Source: Lysobacterales bacterium (GTDB taxonomy: Bacteria; Pseudomonadota; Gammaproteobacteria; Xanthomonadales; SZUA-36). Taken from it: 47,493 bases of DNA. Location of the stretch: the NCBI GenBank assembly GCA_021648125.1, contig JAKITK010000020.1, forward strand, positions 1 to 47,493, read 5' to 3'. Of the stretch, positions 26,875-35,409 are shown in pieces. Under the pieces are notes generated by a model. The model saw nothing but the letters and a program-made list of their open reading frames with translations, ran no database searches and had not been told where the DNA came from. Position 1 is the first letter of the stretch; each line of letters begins with the position of its first letter. The translations under genes were made by a program, and so were the position numbers.

Positions 26875-27032
26875 TGCCTGACCGAGAAAGGAATCGTAGC
26901 GAGGGAAAGGCTGGTTTGAAGCAAAATATTTCATTATTTGAGGAGAATAGCTGGCTATTTGACGAGAATAATGGAAAATTTTGGTCAAATCCAGCCTTTC
27001 CGCAGTAGATTACTTCTTTCTCGGTCAGGCAC
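26874..27032. mobile_element. Palindromic MITE with TAAATA target duplication
   Basis: A 159-bp element with terminal inverted repeats GTGCCTGACCGAGAAAG / CTTTCTCGGTCAGGCAC. Inner arms also pair (GGAAAGGCTGG with CCAGCCTTTCC, AAAATATT-like inner parts, central AATAGCTGGCTATT), so almost the whole element can fold as one long hairpin. TAAATA flanks both ends (26868-26873 and 27033-27038). It has no coding capacity, so it would need a transposase in trans. The parental insertion sequence is not in this window as far as I can see. Confidence 0.85.
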
Positions 27033-27123
27033 TAAATAGGTATTCGGGATAATTCACATGGACACCCAAAGCCACAGCCATGCAAACTCAACCGATGGCC
27101 CTACATGGTTTATGTATCTGTCT

Positions 27124-27129
27124 TATAAT
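27124..27129 (+). promoter_or_regulatory. Candidate -10 box for ruvB (possibly leaderless)
   Basis: A perfect TATAAT lies only eight bases before the ruvB ATG; no convincing -35 is visible at 16-18 bases upstream and no Shine-Dalgarno sequence precedes the ATG. If used, transcription would start within a base or two of the start codon. Weak evidence. Confidence 0.3.
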
Positions 27130-27137
27130 GATTTGCC

Positions 27138-28205
27138 ATGAGCAACGATACAAATATTCCATCTGCCACCACCGATAATCGGGTAATCAGCCCGCTGGAA
27201 TCTGTGGATGAATCCAGTGTTGATAAAAGCCTCAGGCCCACCACTCTAGATGAATATGTGGGCCAGGAGGTAATGAAAGAAAAGCTTTCTATTTACATTG
27301 AAGCTGCTCGCAGGCGCGCAGAATCTCTGGATCATGTGCTTATTTTTGGGCCTCCGGGCTTGGGTAAAACTACCATCGCGCATGTGATTGCCAATGAAAT
27401 GGGGGTTAATTTGCGCTCAACTTCAGGCCCGGTACTGGAGCGGGCCGGAGATTTGGCGGCATTACTTACCAACCTTGAAGCCGGTGATGTCTTGTTCATC
27501 GATGAAATTCATCGCCTCTCGCCGGTAGTAGAGGAAGTGCTTTACCCGGCAATGGAAGACTACCAGTTAGATATTATGATTGGTGAAGGCCCGGCGGCAC
27601 GCTCAATTAAACTTGATTTGCCCCATTTCACCTTAATCGGTGCTACTACCAGGGCAGGTTTATTAACTTCACCATTACGCGACCGTTTTGGCATTGTTGA
27701 GCGACTGGAGTTTTACAACGATGATGAATTGGCAACTATTGTAGGTCGTTCTGCCAGAATACTCGAAATTCCCTCCAATGATGCAGGCGCTTTTGAAATT
27801 GCCCGGCGTTCGCGCGGAACCCCACGCATCGCTAATCGGCTATTGCGCCGGGTTAGAGATTACGCGGAAGTTCGCGGTGATGGTCATATCGACCTTGAAA
27901 TTGCCGCCGCCGCCATGGAAATGCTAAAAGTAGATGACCAGGGCTTTGATACTATGGATCGGCGTTTATTACAGATTATTATCAAGAATTTTGATGGCGG
28001 CCCAGTGGGAGTAGATTCACTGGCGGCTGCACTGAGTGAAGAACGCGGTACGGTAGAAGATGTTCTAGAGCCTTACCTGATCCAGCAGGGTTATATTATG
28101 CGCACTTCTCGCGGGCGTATGGCAACGGCAAATGCCTGGCGTCATTTAGGTCTAGTGCCCCCGCAGTCGGTTAGCACGGCCGCAGATGATTTATTCAATT
28201 CGTGA
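27138..28205 (+). CDS. ruvB: Holliday junction branch migration helicase RuvB
   Basis: 355-residue AAA+ motor that drives branch migration with RuvA. Walker [10 protein letters not shown], Walker [12 protein letters not shown], sensor/arginine finger region [18 protein letters not shown] and the C-terminal winged helix ([21 protein letters not shown]). The N terminus has about 20 more residues than E. coli RuvB (acidic, no landmark). It is separated from ruvCA by the accessory insert and the MITE, so it must have its own promoter or depend on read-through. Confidence 0.96.
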   Translation: MSNDTNIPSATTDNRVISPLESVDESSVDKSLRPTTLDEYVGQEVMKEKLSIYIEAARRRAESLDHVLIFGPPGLGKTTIAHVIANEMGVNLRSTSGPVLERAGDLAALLTNLEAGDVLFIDEIHRLSPVVEEVLYPAMEDYQLDIMIGEGPAARSIKLDLPHFTLIGATTRAGLLTSPLRDRFGIVERLEFYNDDELATIVGRSARILEIPSNDAGAFEIARRSRGTPRIANRLLRRVRDYAEVRGDGHIDLEIAAAAMEMLKVDDQGFDTMDRRLLQIIIKNFDGGPVGVDSLAAALSEERGTVEDVLEPYLIQQGYIMRTSRGRMATANAWRHLGLVPPQSVSTAADDLFNS

Positions 28206-28238
28206 TTGATCAGAAAAATGCCACAATGAGGCCGTATT

Positions 28239-28643
28239 ATGTCTGATTTTTCCTGGAAAATTCGTGTCTACTATGAAGATACCGATGCCGGCGGGGTGGT
28301 TTATCATAGCCAATATTTGAACTTTTTTGAGCGCGCGCGGACGGAATGGTTACGGGCCCGAAAAATCGATCAGTCGAGTTTGTCTGAGAATGAAGGCATA
28401 GTTTTTGTTGTACGCAATATGGATATAGAGTTTATTAAACCCGCAAAGCTTGATAATGAAGTCCTGGTGAGTGTCAGTCTCAAGCACACTGGGGCGGCAT
28501 CTTTGCAGTTAGCACAAACAATGATTCGGGATTCTGACCAGCAACTGCTGGCAAAGGCAGAGGTTCGCGTAGCCTGTTTGACTGCGGTAGAATTTAAGCC
28601 CACCCGAATTCCAAAAAACCTGAGGAAGGAAGTTCTCCAATGA
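28239..28643 (+). CDS. ybgC: Tol-Pal associated acyl-CoA thioesterase YbgC
   Basis: 134-residue 4HBT hotdog thioesterase. The family motif YYEDTDAGGVVYHSQYLNFFE with the catalytic Asp in DTDAGG is at residues 10-30. It is the standard first gene of the tol-pal cluster and overlaps tolQ by four bases (ATGA). It hydrolyses short acyl-CoAs in vitro and is linked to phospholipid metabolism; its role in Tol-Pal function is unclear. Confidence 0.94.
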   Translation: MSDFSWKIRVYYEDTDAGGVVYHSQYLNFFERARTEWLRARKIDQSSLSENEGIVFVVRNMDIEFIKPAKLDNEVLVSVSLKHTGAASLQLAQTMIRDSDQQLLAKAEVRVACLTAVEFKPTRIPKNLRKEVLQ

Positions 28644-29350
28644 ATATAGATATATCCCTGTGGCACTTAGTGATGGAAGCCGGCCTGTTGGTCAAAATGG
28701 TCATGCTCTCACTGCTGGTAGCCTCGATTGCTTCCTGGATGATAATTTTCCAGAAACGCCAGATGTTGCGCACAGCTAGGCTGCAAGCCGATCGTTTTGA
28801 AGAACACTTTTGGTCAGGTGCAGATCTAGCGCGCTTGTTTGAAGGCATCTCCAAAGGCGAACAACAGGCTCAGGGTATGGAACGGATATTTGAAGCCGGT
28901 TTTCGCGAATTTATGCGGATGTCGCAGCAAGGCGGCATGTCTGCCAGTGAAATGGTAGATGGTGCGCACCGGGCAATGCGGATTGCCTTAACCCGGGAAA
29001 TGGATAAAATCGACAACCACCTGACTTTTCTTGCCACAGTAGGCTCTATTAGCCCGTATGTGGGTTTATTTGGTACAGTCTGGGGGATTATGAACGCTAT
29101 GCGGGGACTGGCTACAGCTACTCAGGCGACCATTCAATCGGTTGCCCCCGGAATTTCTGAAGCCTTGATCGCAACTGCGATGGGTTTATTTGCAGCGATC
29201 CCAGCAGTAATAGCTTATAACCGTTATTCCAACCAGGCAGAACGGCTGGAGCTTCGCTATGATAATTTCAAGGAAGAGCTCTCCACCATCCTCCAGCGTC
29301 AGGCACATAGCCTGGCTAAAAGCGATCTAGCAGGTTCTGGCGAATTCTAA
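28640..29350 (+). CDS. tolQ: Tol-Pal system proton channel subunit TolQ
   Basis: 236-residue inner-membrane protein of the ExbB/MotA type. Three membrane segments: about 17-37 (VKMVMLSLLVASIASWMII), about 135-160 (TVGSISPYVGLFGTVWGIM) and about 170-195 (ALIATAMGLFAAIPAVIAY). With TolR it uses proton motive force to energise TolA during outer-membrane constriction at division. Its stop overlaps the tolR start (TAATG). Confidence 0.95.
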   Translation: MNIDISLWHLVMEAGLLVKMVMLSLLVASIASWMIIFQKRQMLRTARLQADRFEEHFWSGADLARLFEGISKGEQQAQGMERIFEAGFREFMRMSQQGGMSASEMVDGAHRAMRIALTREMDKIDNHLTFLATVGSISPYVGLFGTVWGIMNAMRGLATATQATIQSVAPGISEALIATAMGLFAAIPAVIAYNRYSNQAERLELRYDNFKEELSTILQRQAHSLAKSDLAGSGEF

Positions 29351-29790
29351 TGGCAACTCAGTATGATATTCGCAAACGCCGGCGGCCTATGGCTGAAATC
29401 AATGTTGTGCCCTATATTGATGTCATGCTGGTGTTGCTAATTATATTCATGGCAACAGCACCGTTATTAAACCTTGGTGTCCAGGTCGATTTGCCTTCAG
29501 CTGATGCTGAAGCGATGCAAATTGATGAAGACAATATCCCCATAATTATTACCGTCATGCAAACTGGCGATCTGTATTTAAATGCCGCCGGTGATGATAC
29601 CGGCCTGGTGACTGCTGAGGAATTAATCAGACAGGTCTCGGTGTTTGTGCGTAGAAACCCACAAATCGAAGTGCTGGTTGCTGGAGATGAAAACACCGGA
29701 TACGGCAAGATATACGAGACCATGGTGCTGTTACAGCAGGCGGGTGTAAGCAAGGTAGGGCTGATGGGCGATCCGGTCAATAAAAACTAG
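29350..29790 (+). CDS. tolR: Tol-Pal system protein TolR
   Basis: 146 residues, ExbD family. Short cytosolic start (RKRRRPMAEINV), one membrane helix VPYIDVMLVLLIIFMATAP with the proton-carrying Asp, and a periplasmic domain with DENTGYGKIYETMVLLQ. Partner of TolQ. tolA follows after one base. Confidence 0.95.
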   Translation: MATQYDIRKRRRPMAEINVVPYIDVMLVLLIIFMATAPLLNLGVQVDLPSADAEAMQIDEDNIPIIITVMQTGDLYLNAAGDDTGLVTAEELIRQVSVFVRRNPQIEVLVAGDENTGYGKIYETMVLLQQAGVSKVGLMGDPVNKN

Positions 29791-29791
29791 C

Positions 29792-30682
29792 ATGCAGGAG
29801 TTTGGCAAACCCTTACTGCTAGCAGTATTGATTCATCTGGGTCTACTGGCAGCAATGTTTATCGGTACCTGGAACAGCAACAAGTTCGAGAAACCCCGGC
29901 TGGCGGGTTTAAATATTGAAGCGGTGGTTATTGATGCCAGTGACCTTAATAAACAGATTGATAAAGTAAAGAAACAGGCCAAAACCCGGAAGCAACGAGA
30001 TGATGCTATCGCCAAACGCCAGCAACAACTGGCTGCTCAGAAACAACGCGAACAGCAACAGGCTAAGGATGCAGATAAACGCCAGCAGGTGCTGGCAGAA
30101 CAGCGTCGCCGAGCCAACTTGAAAAAGCAACAGCAGACTGAGGCAGATAAAAAACGCCGGGAAGATTTAGACCGACAGCGCAAAGCTCAGCAAGAGTTAG
30201 TTGAAAAACAGCAGGCTGAACTGGCAGAGATTACTAAGCAACGGGAAGAACAGCAGCGGAAAATTGAGGCTGAAAGTGCAAAACTAAGGAAGTTGGCCGA
30301 AGCGCGTAAAGCTCGCGAAAAAATGGCAGCAGATAAGCGCATGCGTGACCAAATGAATGCTGAAGCCAATGCGTTGGCGCAGGCACAGGTGCTGGGAACC
30401 CTGGCGGATCAGTATGTACTGGAGATTACCAACTCGGTAACTCGCAACTGGTATCGACCACCGACGGCTCAGGAAGGCTTGCGTTGTAGAATATCAGTAG
30501 AGCAAATCCCGGGCGGCGAAGTTATCAGTGCAACCGTGGTGAAATCCCAATGTAATGCGGATGAAGCCACCCGTCGCTCTATTCAGGCAGCAGTAATGCG
30601 TGCGGGTGTGCTCCCATACCGAGGGTTTGAGAAAGTATTTGTACGCGAGATTGAATTTGAATTTAAATATGACGGTGAATAA
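29792..30682 (+). CDS. tolA: Tol-Pal periplasm-spanning protein TolA
   Basis: 296 residues. N-terminal membrane anchor (LLLAVLIHLGLLAAMFIGTW), a long Lys/Gln/Glu/Arg-rich helical domain (about residues 50-190) that bridges the periplasm, and domain III (VTRNWYRPPTAQEGLRC to the C terminus) with two Cys, which binds TolB, Pal and also phage or colicin proteins. Domain II is shorter than in E. coli. The tolB ATG directly follows its stop. Confidence 0.94.
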   Translation: MQEFGKPLLLAVLIHLGLLAAMFIGTWNSNKFEKPRLAGLNIEAVVIDASDLNKQIDKVKKQAKTRKQRDDAIAKRQQQLAAQKQREQQQAKDADKRQQVLAEQRRRANLKKQQQTEADKKRREDLDRQRKAQQELVEKQQAELAEITKQREEQQRKIEAESAKLRKLAEARKAREKMAADKRMRDQMNAEANALAQAQVLGTLADQYVLEITNSVTRNWYRPPTAQEGLRCRISVEQIPGGEVISATVVKSQCNADEATRRSIQAAVMRAGVLPYRGFEKVFVREIEFEFKYDGE

Positions 30683-32020
30683 ATGAATAAGCAGTTGATT
30701 TACAAGCGTAGTAAAATCTCCCATCTATTAGCAAGCTTTAGCCTTGGCGTGATGGGCCTATTGTTTTTGGTTCAAAATAGTTATGCAAAGCTGGAAATTG
30801 AAATTCTCGAAGGGGTTTCCGGTGCTATTCCTATAGCTATCGTGCCACTGAAATGGGAGGCAACCACCCCGCCGCCATTAACTTTGCCCAACACCGTGGT
30901 TGCCGCTGATCTGTATCGGTCGGGCTTGTTTAATCCCTTGCCGGCTGAAGATATTATTGCTACCCCTGCCAGTGGTGATGAAATTCGCTTTGCCGCCTGG
31001 CAGGCGCTAAAGAACGATTATATTGTGGTCGGTAAAATCAGCGGTGATGTGGTTGATGGTTATGAAGTTAGTTTTGAGCTGTTTGATATTCATACCCAAC
31101 AACGCCTGTTGGCACGAGTTTTACCAGTAAAGCCCGGAGATCTGCGCTATGCAGCACACCGGATAGCCGATGCTGTGTATGAACGCATCATCGGTGTACC
31201 GGGAGCCTTTGCTACCCGGATCGCCTATATTACCGCTACCGGCACAGGCAATAATATCGAGTTCCAATTAATGGTTGCCGATGCTGACGGGTTTTCACCA
31301 CAGGCAATTGCCACATCGCCAGAACCACTGATGTCGCCGGCGTGGTCACCTGATGGTAATCAAGTTGCCTATGTATCATTCGAAAAAGGTAATTCTGCAA
31401 TTTATATTCAGAATATTCTTACCGGTTCGCGGCAGTTGATTTCATCCTTCAAGGGAATCAATGGGGCGCCCTCCTTTTCACCAGATGGTCGCCGCTTGGC
31501 AGTCTCATTGTCAAAATCAGGCAACTCGGAAATTTATTTACACACCCTCGGTAGTAGCGACTTTACCCGCTTGACCAATCACTGGAGTATAGATACAGAA
31601 CCTGTTTGGGATTCGAACGGACGCTATATTTACTTTACCTCTGACCGTGCCGGTCGCCCGCAAATTTATCGCATCAAGGTGACTGGTGGCAGCCCGGAAC
31701 GCATCAGCTGGGAAGGGGAATATAATGCCCGCGCCAGCATTTCGCCTAGGAACAACAAAATTGCGATGGTACAGGGGTCGAAAAACCGTTACCGCATAGC
31801 GATCCAGGATCTGGAAAACAACCGGCTTATCGTCGTTTCCAATGGAATTTTGGATGAATCACCAAGTTTTGCCCCTAACGGTAGCATGATACTGTATGCT
31901 TCAAAGGAGAATGGCAAAGGTGTGTTGTCTGCAGTATCTGTTGATGGCAGGGTAAAGCAGCGCCTGATTCTTTCTGAAGGCGATGTGCGTGAGCCTGCGT
32001 GGTCACCCATTATTCAATAA
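30683..32020 (+). CDS. tolB: Tol-Pal periplasmic beta-propeller protein TolB
   Basis: 445 residues. A signal peptide (hydrophobic LLASFSLGVMGLLFLVQNSYA, cleavage after about residue 35), an N-terminal alpha/beta domain (about 40-170), then six propeller blades with the WSPDGNQVAYVS / FSPDGRRLAVSLS / DSNGRYIYFTSDR repeats. It binds Pal and TolA in the periplasm. The signal region is longer than usual; a start inside it is possible. Confidence 0.95.
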   Translation: MNKQLIYKRSKISHLLASFSLGVMGLLFLVQNSYAKLEIEILEGVSGAIPIAIVPLKWEATTPPPLTLPNTVVAADLYRSGLFNPLPAEDIIATPASGDEIRFAAWQALKNDYIVVGKISGDVVDGYEVSFELFDIHTQQRLLARVLPVKPGDLRYAAHRIADAVYERIIGVPGAFATRIAYITATGTGNNIEFQLMVADADGFSPQAIATSPEPLMSPAWSPDGNQVAYVSFEKGNSAIYIQNILTGSRQLISSFKGINGAPSFSPDGRRLAVSLSKSGNSEIYLHTLGSSDFTRLTNHWSIDTEPVWDSNGRYIYFTSDRAGRPQIYRIKVTGGSPERISWEGEYNARASISPRNNKIAMVQGSKNRYRIAIQDLENNRLIVVSNGILDESPSFAPNGSMILYASKENGKGVLSAVSVDGRVKQRLILSEGDVREPAWSPIIQ

Positions 32021-32094
32021 ACTTGTTTCATAATTTATGAAAAACAATTTAAATATCACTACAATTACAAGCTTAATTTAAAAGGAATTTTAGT

Positions 32095-32625
32095 ATGAAT
32101 AGCATAACAAAATTACTACTCGCACTGATGTTAGTTATGGGTTTGACGGCCTGTAAAAAAGATGAGATCAAGGATGATACCGACTCAGCAGTCATTGTGG
32201 ATGATTCGACAACTCAGGATGTTACCACCAATGCAATTGACCCGCGCAATCATACCGATGCCCGCAATCTCGATAACCCCGAAAGCTTGCTCTCAAAGCG
32301 GGTTATTTATTTTGATTATGACCAATCTACCGTGCGCGCGGAGTTTCGTCCGGTAGTAGAGGCGCATGCAGCGTTTGTTGCTGCAAACTCAAGTGCCAGT
32401 GTAACCCTTGAGGGTCATGCCGATGAGCGCGGCAGTCGTGAGTACAATTTAGCCCTGGGCGAGCGCCGCGGTAATTCCGTCAGCGGGTTGTTTTCTGCCC
32501 AAGGCGTGCGTGGTTCACAGATGAGCGTTGTCAGTTATGGCGAAGAACGCCCTATTTGTCGTGAAACCAGTGATTCTTGCTGGGGAAGTAATCGCCGGGT
32601 AGAAATTGTTTATACCGCACGCTAA
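32095..32625 (+). CDS. pal: Peptidoglycan-associated lipoprotein Pal
   Basis: 176 residues. Lipoprotein signal with lipobox LTAC (Cys20) followed by a charged linker, then an OmpA-C domain: VIYFDYDQSTVRAEFRPVV and VTLEGHADERGSREYNLAL, the latter holding the Asp and Arg that bind the meso-diaminopimelate of peptidoglycan. Anchored in the outer membrane, it ties it to the wall. An AAGGA ribosome site precedes it. A strong hairpin follows. Confidence 0.95.
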   Translation: MNSITKLLLALMLVMGLTACKKDEIKDDTDSAVIVDDSTTQDVTTNAIDPRNHTDARNLDNPESLLSKRVIYFDYDQSTVRAEFRPVVEAHAAFVAANSSASVTLEGHADERGSREYNLALGERRGNSVSGLFSAQGVRGSQMSVVSYGEERPICRETSDSCWGSNRRVEIVYTAR

Positions 32626-32641
32626 GGGAAAATTCAGCTGT

Positions 32642-32660
32642 GCCCGGGGAATCCCCGGGC
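32642..32660 (+). terminator. GC-rich hairpin after pal
   Basis: GCCCGGGGA and TCCCCGGGC form a perfect 8- to 9-bp stem with a very small loop, 17 bp after the pal stop, followed by CTGTTTG rather than a clean T tract. It may stabilise the 3' end of the tol-pal message or attenuate transcription into cpoB. Confidence 0.55.
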
Positions 32661-32780
32661 CTGTTTGACCAAAGAATTTAGCAAAACTTCGGATGAACAG
32701 TCCGGCTTGTCGTGTATCGGGAACTGATTCCAGTTTCTGTGATCGAATCAACAATAGCAATCAATGAGTAACTGCCGTCG

Positions 32781-33566
32781 ATGAAATATTTCCAAACCAT
32801 GATTTTAGTTTTTAGCCTGTTTTTTAGCAGTGCTAGTTTTGCACAGGCTGACCAGTCGTTTGTTGCTGATCTGGTTTATCAGGTGCAGCAGTTACAGGAA
32901 GAAGTCAGGCAATTGCGCGGGCAGGTAGAGCAGCAATCGCATGAATTGAAAAACTTAAAGTCGCGCCAACGGGACCAATATCTGGATCTGGACACCCGCC
33001 TTGGTGAACTGCAGAAACCAGTAACTCAGATCGCAGCGCCAATTCCTGCGGTTGCAGTTAAGCCAGTGACTGAAAATAGTAACGGCGTAGTTGCAGACGC
33101 TGGTACGGATGCCCCGGCGTTATATTCTGCACCAAATTCGAGGGCCTCAATCCCGCAGCCAGAACCAGCCGTTGATGATAAGACCGCCTACCAGATGGCT
33201 TTCACCCATCTGAAAGAATTGCGTTACACCGAGGCTGCTGAGAGTTTTGATAATTTTCTTGAAACCTACCCGCAAAGCCCGCTAGCCGGTAACGCAGAAT
33301 ACTGGCTGGGAGAGTCCTATTATGTCACCCGAAATTACGATTATGCGCTTGAGTCATTCCAACGCTTGCTGGAAAAATACCCAGAGAGTAAGAAAGTCCC
33401 GGATGCTTGGTTGAAAATTGGTTATACCTACTACGAAATGGATAATCACCAAAAAGCCGCTGACATTCTGCAAAGGGTCAAGCAACAGTACCCTGGTACG
33501 ACGCTGGAAAAACTGGCAGATAGTCGATTGAAAACCATGCAACTGGAAAGCACCACAGGTCAGTAG
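32781..33566 (+). CDS. cpoB: Tol-Pal cell division coordinator CpoB (YbgF)
   Basis: 261 residues. Signal peptide (IFSLFFSSASFAQA type, about 1-21), an N-terminal trimerising coiled coil (VYQVQQLQEEVRQLRGQVEQ), a Pro/Ala-rich linker and a C-terminal TPR domain with AYQMAFTHLKELRYTEAAE, GNAEYWLGESYYVTRNY and DAWLKIGYTYYEM. In E. coli it coordinates peptidoglycan synthesis (PBP1B/LpoB) with Tol-driven constriction. Typical last gene of the cluster. Confidence 0.93.
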   Translation: MKYFQTMILVFSLFFSSASFAQADQSFVADLVYQVQQLQEEVRQLRGQVEQQSHELKNLKSRQRDQYLDLDTRLGELQKPVTQIAAPIPAVAVKPVTENSNGVVADAGTDAPALYSAPNSRASIPQPEPAVDDKTAYQMAFTHLKELRYTEAAESFDNFLETYPQSPLAGNAEYWLGESYYVTRNYDYALESFQRLLEKYPESKKVPDAWLKIGYTYYEMDNHQKAADILQRVKQQYPGTTLEKLADSRLKTMQLESTTGQ

Positions 33567-33590
33567 GCGGGGCTTAACTTGATGATAGCT

Positions 33591-33610
33591 CGTGGGCATT
33601 TATGCCCACG
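33591..33610. terminator. Perfect hairpin between cpoB and queE
   Basis: CGTGGGCAT and ATGCCCACG form a 9-bp perfect stem with a two-base loop, 24 bp after the cpoB stop. No T tract follows directly (TTTTAAAAAC comes eight bases later), so termination is plausible but not certain. Confidence 0.5.
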
Positions 33611-33648
33611 CGTCAGATTTTAAAAACTCTTTATTTAGATTTTAAGCA

Positions 33649-34338
33649 ATGAATAAAACTGCGAATCCCAACATAATCCAAACCCCGGAAAATCGCGATG
33701 GTTATCTGAAAATCACCGAGATATTTCTGTCTCTCCAGGGTGAAGCCCGCGATAGTGGTCGCCCTACAACTTTTATACGCCTCACTGGTTGTCCTTTACG
33801 CTGTAGCTACTGTGACAGCGAGTATGCCTTCTTTGGCGGTGAATGGTATAGCTTTGATGCAATCCTCGCCGCAGTCGAGGCTAATGGGGTCAAGTATGTC
33901 TGTGTTACCGGTGGCGAACCCTTAGCGCAAAAGCGTTGTGTGAAATTATTAGAGCTACTTTGCGATGCTGGATTAGATGTGTCACTGGAAACCTCAGGCG
34001 CAATAGACATCAGTAATGTAGACACTAGGGTGAGTAAGGTAGTTGATTTAAAAACTCCCGACTCTGGTGAATCCCAGCGCAATCTTTGGTCAAATCTTGA
34101 GCATATAAAGGCTAATGATCAGATTAAGTTTGTTCTCAATTCACGCGCTGATTATGACTGGGCTGTAACCCAACTGCATGAATATTCTTTGCCAGATTTA
34201 GCCGAGGTATTGTTTTCCCCCGTTTGGTCTGCGTTAAAACCTGTAGAGCTGGCAGACTGGATTATTGCGGATCGTTTGCCGGTTCGCTTTCAACTGCAAC
34301 TCCATAAAATTCTCTGGAATGACGAACCCGGTCGATAA
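33649..34338 (+). CDS. queE: 7-carboxy-7-deazaguanine synthase QueE
   Basis: 229-residue radical SAM enzyme making 7-carboxy-7-deazaguanine from carboxytetrahydropterin, a step towards queuosine in tRNA. The cluster-binding motif is [12 protein letters not shown] (CxxxCxxC). [20 protein letters not shown] and [11 protein letters not shown] are standard. queC follows 23 bp later, as in Pseudomonas. No preQ1-like riboswitch is seen in the short leader. Confidence 0.95.
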   Translation: MNKTANPNIIQTPENRDGYLKITEIFLSLQGEARDSGRPTTFIRLTGCPLRCSYCDSEYAFFGGEWYSFDAILAAVEANGVKYVCVTGGEPLAQKRCVKLLELLCDAGLDVSLETSGAIDISNVDTRVSKVVDLKTPDSGESQRNLWSNLEHIKANDQIKFVLNSRADYDWAVTQLHEYSLPDLAEVLFSPVWSALKPVELADWIIADRLPVRFQLQLHKILWNDEPGR

Positions 34339-34361
34339 AACTTGGAGACTCCGAAGTTTTT

Positions 34362-35045
34362 ATGCATACTAAAATCAAAGCAAAAGCCGTTATTCTACTC
34401 TCAGGGGGGCTAGACTCTGCAACCTGCCTAGCCATTGCTGTAGCGGCAGGCTATGACTGTTATTGCCTTTCAGTTGATTATGGTCAACGGCATAGCGCGG
34501 AGTTGAATGCGGCTAAAAAAGTCGCCAAAAATTTATCGGCAAGTAGCTTTAAAGTAGTCCAGATGGATCTTAGAACCATCGGTGGCTCGGCCTTAACCGA
34601 TGACACTATCGCAGTTCCTGTAGAGGCAGAAGAGGGGATACCTTCAACCTATGTACCGGCGCGTAATACCATCATGTTGTCAGTAGCACTTGGCTGGGCT
34701 GAAGTGCTGGGTGCGGAGGCCATATACGCCGGTGTTAATGCGGTAGATTACTCAGGGTATCCCGATTGCCGCCCCGAATTTATAGCGGCTTTCCAACAAT
34801 TGGCAAATCTTGCCACAAAAGCGGCAGTAGAAGGTCATTGTATTAGCCTAAAAACGCCATTGATCAAACTGACAAAAGCAGAAATTATTGCCTGTGGAAG
34901 TGAGCTTGGTGTGGATTATTCGCTCACCGTATCCTGTTATCAGGCAGATGACCGGGGCAGGGCTTGCGGCTTATGTGATTCCTGTCGCATTCGTGCACAG
35001 GGCTTTAGCGATGCTGGGTTGCCTGACCCTACAGCTTATTTTTAG
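34362..35045 (+). CDS. queC: 7-cyano-7-deazaguanine synthase QueC
   Basis: 227 residues. PP-loop ATPase motif [17 protein letters not shown] (about 10-26), [23 protein letters not shown] and a C-terminal zinc site ([18 protein letters not shown], four Cys). It converts the QueE product to preQ0 with ATP and ammonia. Its last 17 bases overlap the end of the convergent DUF2304 gene. Confidence 0.96.
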   Translation: MHTKIKAKAVILLSGGLDSATCLAIAVAAGYDCYCLSVDYGQRHSAELNAAKKVAKNLSASSFKVVQMDLRTIGGSALTDDTIAVPVEAEEGIPSTYVPARNTIMLSVALGWAEVLGAEAIYAGVNAVDYSGYPDCRPEFIAAFQQLANLATKAAVEGHCISLKTPLIKLTKAEIIACGSELGVDYSLTVSCYQADDRGRACGLCDSCRIRAQGFSDAGLPDPTAYF

Positions 35046-35409
35046 AAAGCTCTTCGACCTGTTGTTTTAGTTCTCGAACTTCCTCTTCGAGAATGGTGAG
35101 CTTTTGTGCAATTTTTCTTTTTTTCAATTCATTGGTTGAGCCATTGATGCTCAATTGTAGTATCAGCAGATAGGCCACTACGATAGAAGTTAGAAACATC
35201 GCGTTCACTGGAAGTTCTATGCCCATTAGTTGCGTCAGGAACAGGGCGGCTCCCGGAGACAGCGCAAAAACCATATTAATCAGGCCGAGGAACAACCAGA
35301 GCAAGGCGTGTTTAAGCTGCAGCTTGCCGGAGCGAATGCCACGAATAACGAAAAAAAGCAATAAAATGGCAGCCAAAAAAACGGTGATTTGCAGTTTCAA
35401 AGTAATCAT
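35029..35409 (-). CDS. DUF2304 membrane protein
   Basis: 126 residues from ATG 35409, chosen because GAGAGGG lies just upstream and the ATG overlaps the glycosyltransferase stop (ATGA). Three membrane segments ([50 protein letters not shown]) and a C-terminal coiled coil ([16 protein letters not shown]). DUF2304 proteins are commonly found beside DPM1-like GT2 enzymes and are thought to help membrane glycosyl transfer; the role is unproven. Confidence 0.82.
   Translation of the reverse strand: MITLKLQITVFLAAILLLFFVIRGIRSGKLQLKHALLWLFLGLINMVFALSPGAALFLTQLMGIELPVNAMFLTSIVVAYLLILQLSINGSTNELKKRKIAQKLTILEEEVRELKQQVEELSKNKL

Noticed and set aside
26662-26988. 108-codon minus frame spanning the ATPase end and the MITE
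   Set aside because: Antisense to the DUF4143 end and continues into the palindromic element; no known motif.
33567-33648. preQ1 riboswitch upstream of queE
   Set aside because: The leader is short and holds only a simple 9-bp hairpin. I see no preQ1 aptamer pattern.
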